Source: an uncultured Lachnospiraceae bacterium | GTDB lineage: Bacteria; Bacillota; Clostridia; Lachnospirales; Lachnospiraceae | Assembly (NCBI GenBank): GCA_948468325.1 | Contig: CAOKHR010000132.1 | Span: 1-7,005, forward strand | Length of the DNA: 7,005 nucleotides | Reading direction: 5' to 3' | Notes under the pieces: generated by a model | What the model was told of the DNA's origin: nothing | What the model saw: only the letters and a program-made list of their open reading frames with translations | The model's database searches: none | Program-made: the position numbers and the translations under genes | Part shown: piece by piece, positions 6,308 to 7,005 of the stretch | How positions within the stretch are numbered: the stretch's first letter is position 1 | Layout: each line of letters starts with the position of its first letter

Positions 6308-7005
6308 TTATACGTTGTCCCGCAGTTCTTTTCCGGTCATTTCCAGAAATACATCATTTAAAGTCGGAAGTTCGGAATATACCCGGTCAAACGAAAGTGC
6401 ATGCTGTTTCAGATATTCCAGAATGTGTACCAGATTGTGCCTGCCGCCGGAGCATTGGATATTTAACTGGCCGTTTATGTAATCCACACTGTAAACGTGG
6501 TTCAGCTTTTTGATATTTTCGAGGTCTTCGGCAGAAATGTCCGGAGTTTCAATGGAGATTTTTTCGCTTTTTTTAATCATCTGTTTTAACTCATCGGCTG
6601 TTCCCAAAGCAATATTTTTTCCGTTGTCAATAATGGCAATGCGGGTGCAGATCTGTTCTACTTCTTCCATATAATGTGAAGTGTAAATAATGGTAGCACC
6701 CTGACGGTTTAAAGTTACAATGCCTTCCAGAATTTTATTTCTGCTTTGCGGGTCGACAGCGACTGTCGGTTCGTCTAAAATAATCAGCTTTGGCTTGTGG
6801 GCAATGCCGCAGGCAATATTCAGCCGCCGCAGCAGTCCGCCGGAAAGCTTTTTGGGATAAAATTTACGGAATTCGTTTAACTCCACAAAATCAATCGCTT
6901 CTTCTACGTATTGCCTGCGAAGTTTTATGTCCCTGATATAGAGGCCGCAGAAATAGTCAATATTTTCATAGACGGTGAGACTGTCAAAGACAGCGACGTT
7001 TTGCA
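6308..7005 (-). CDS. ABC exporter ATP-binding protein (N-terminus beyond the right edge)
   Basis: The reading frame stays open from 6310 to the right edge, giving 231 visible residues. The GTG at 6886 is internal, because conserved ATPase sequence continues upstream of it. Numbered from the edge: Q-loop Gln is residue 1 (codon 7001-7003) followed by NVAVFDSLTVYENIEYF; the ABC signature LSGGLLRR is at 53-60; Walker B LIILDEPT has D77 and E78; the D-loop region is VAVDPQSRN; the switch His is in YTSHYMEEVE (H110). Walker A and about 70-90 residues lie outside the window. After the nucleotide-binding domain comes a roughly 100-residue C-terminal domain (DUF4162-like) ending in PTLNDVFLEMTGKELRD, as in DrrA/LnrL/CcmA-type exporter ATPases. 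It hydrolyses ATP at the inner membrane face to drive the two permeases encoded directly downstream. All visible catalytic motifs are intact. The substrate is unknown; drug or antimicrobial-peptide export or resistance is the common role of this subfamily. Confidence 0.94.
   Translation of the reverse strand, partial: QNVAVFDSLTVYENIDYFCGLYIRDIKLRRQYVEEAIDFVELNEFRKFYPKKLSGGLLRRLNIACGIAHKPKLIILDEPTVAVDPQSRNKILEGIVTLNRQGATIIYTSHYMEEVEQICTRIAIIDNGKNIALGTADELKQMIKKSEKISIETPDISAEDLENIKKLNHVYSVDYINGQLNIQCSGGRHNLVHILEYLKQHALSFDRVYSELPTLNDVFLEMTGKELRDNV

Noticed and set aside
6308..6886. ATPase gene starting at the GTG at 6886
   Set aside because: The frame remains open to the window edge and encodes the Q-loop and helical region of an ABC ATPase, so this GTG is internal and the gene is only partial here.

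Overview
The window reads as chromosomal DNA of a low-to-moderate GC, Gram-positive Clostridia-type bacterium, most likely a gut Lachnospiraceae relative. This is inferred from strong AAGGAGG-type ribosome binding sites, AAA/GAA-rich codon use, Big2 / Listeria-Bacteroides-repeat / BspA-type leucine-rich-repeat surface proteins, and a LnrLMN-like ABC exporter layout. No species can be named from the sequence.

Left half (1-3922, plus strand): two consecutive genes for secreted, repeat-built proteins. The first enters from the left edge without its start. It is a mosaic of CARDB-like, Big2 (three copies), InlB/Flg_new-like and 'bacterial repeat' domains, ending in a short, extremely lysine-rich BspA-type LRR module. 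After a rho-independent terminator comes a complete 369-residue protein: signal peptide, Pro-Glu-Thr linker, and nine tandem 23-24-residue LRR_5 repeats. The two proteins share both the cap before the LRRs and an unusual basic C-terminal cap (KLxAYxKLxKxKGQG), so the second looks like an expanded version of the tail of the first. Neither shows an LPXTG signal or an SLH domain.

Centre (3923-3977): a short convergent intergenic region with a perfect 10-bp GC-rich hairpin serving the ends of both converging transcription units.

Right half (3978-7005, minus strand): a compact ABC-2 exporter operon, transcribed right to left: ATPase (its N-terminus, with Walker A, lies beyond the right edge), a 13-nt gap, permease 1, a 14-nt overlap, permease 2. 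Both permeases have one N-terminal membrane helix, a roughly 150-residue extracytoplasmic domain and five more helices. The set fits a heterodimeric exporter of the drug/lipopeptide/antimicrobial-resistance type; the substrate cannot be read from sequence. The operon promoter and any regulator lie outside the window.

No RNA gene, CRISPR array, insertion sequence or phage gene was seen. The least explained element is the shared LRR N-cap/C-cap architecture with its lysine-rich terminal motif.
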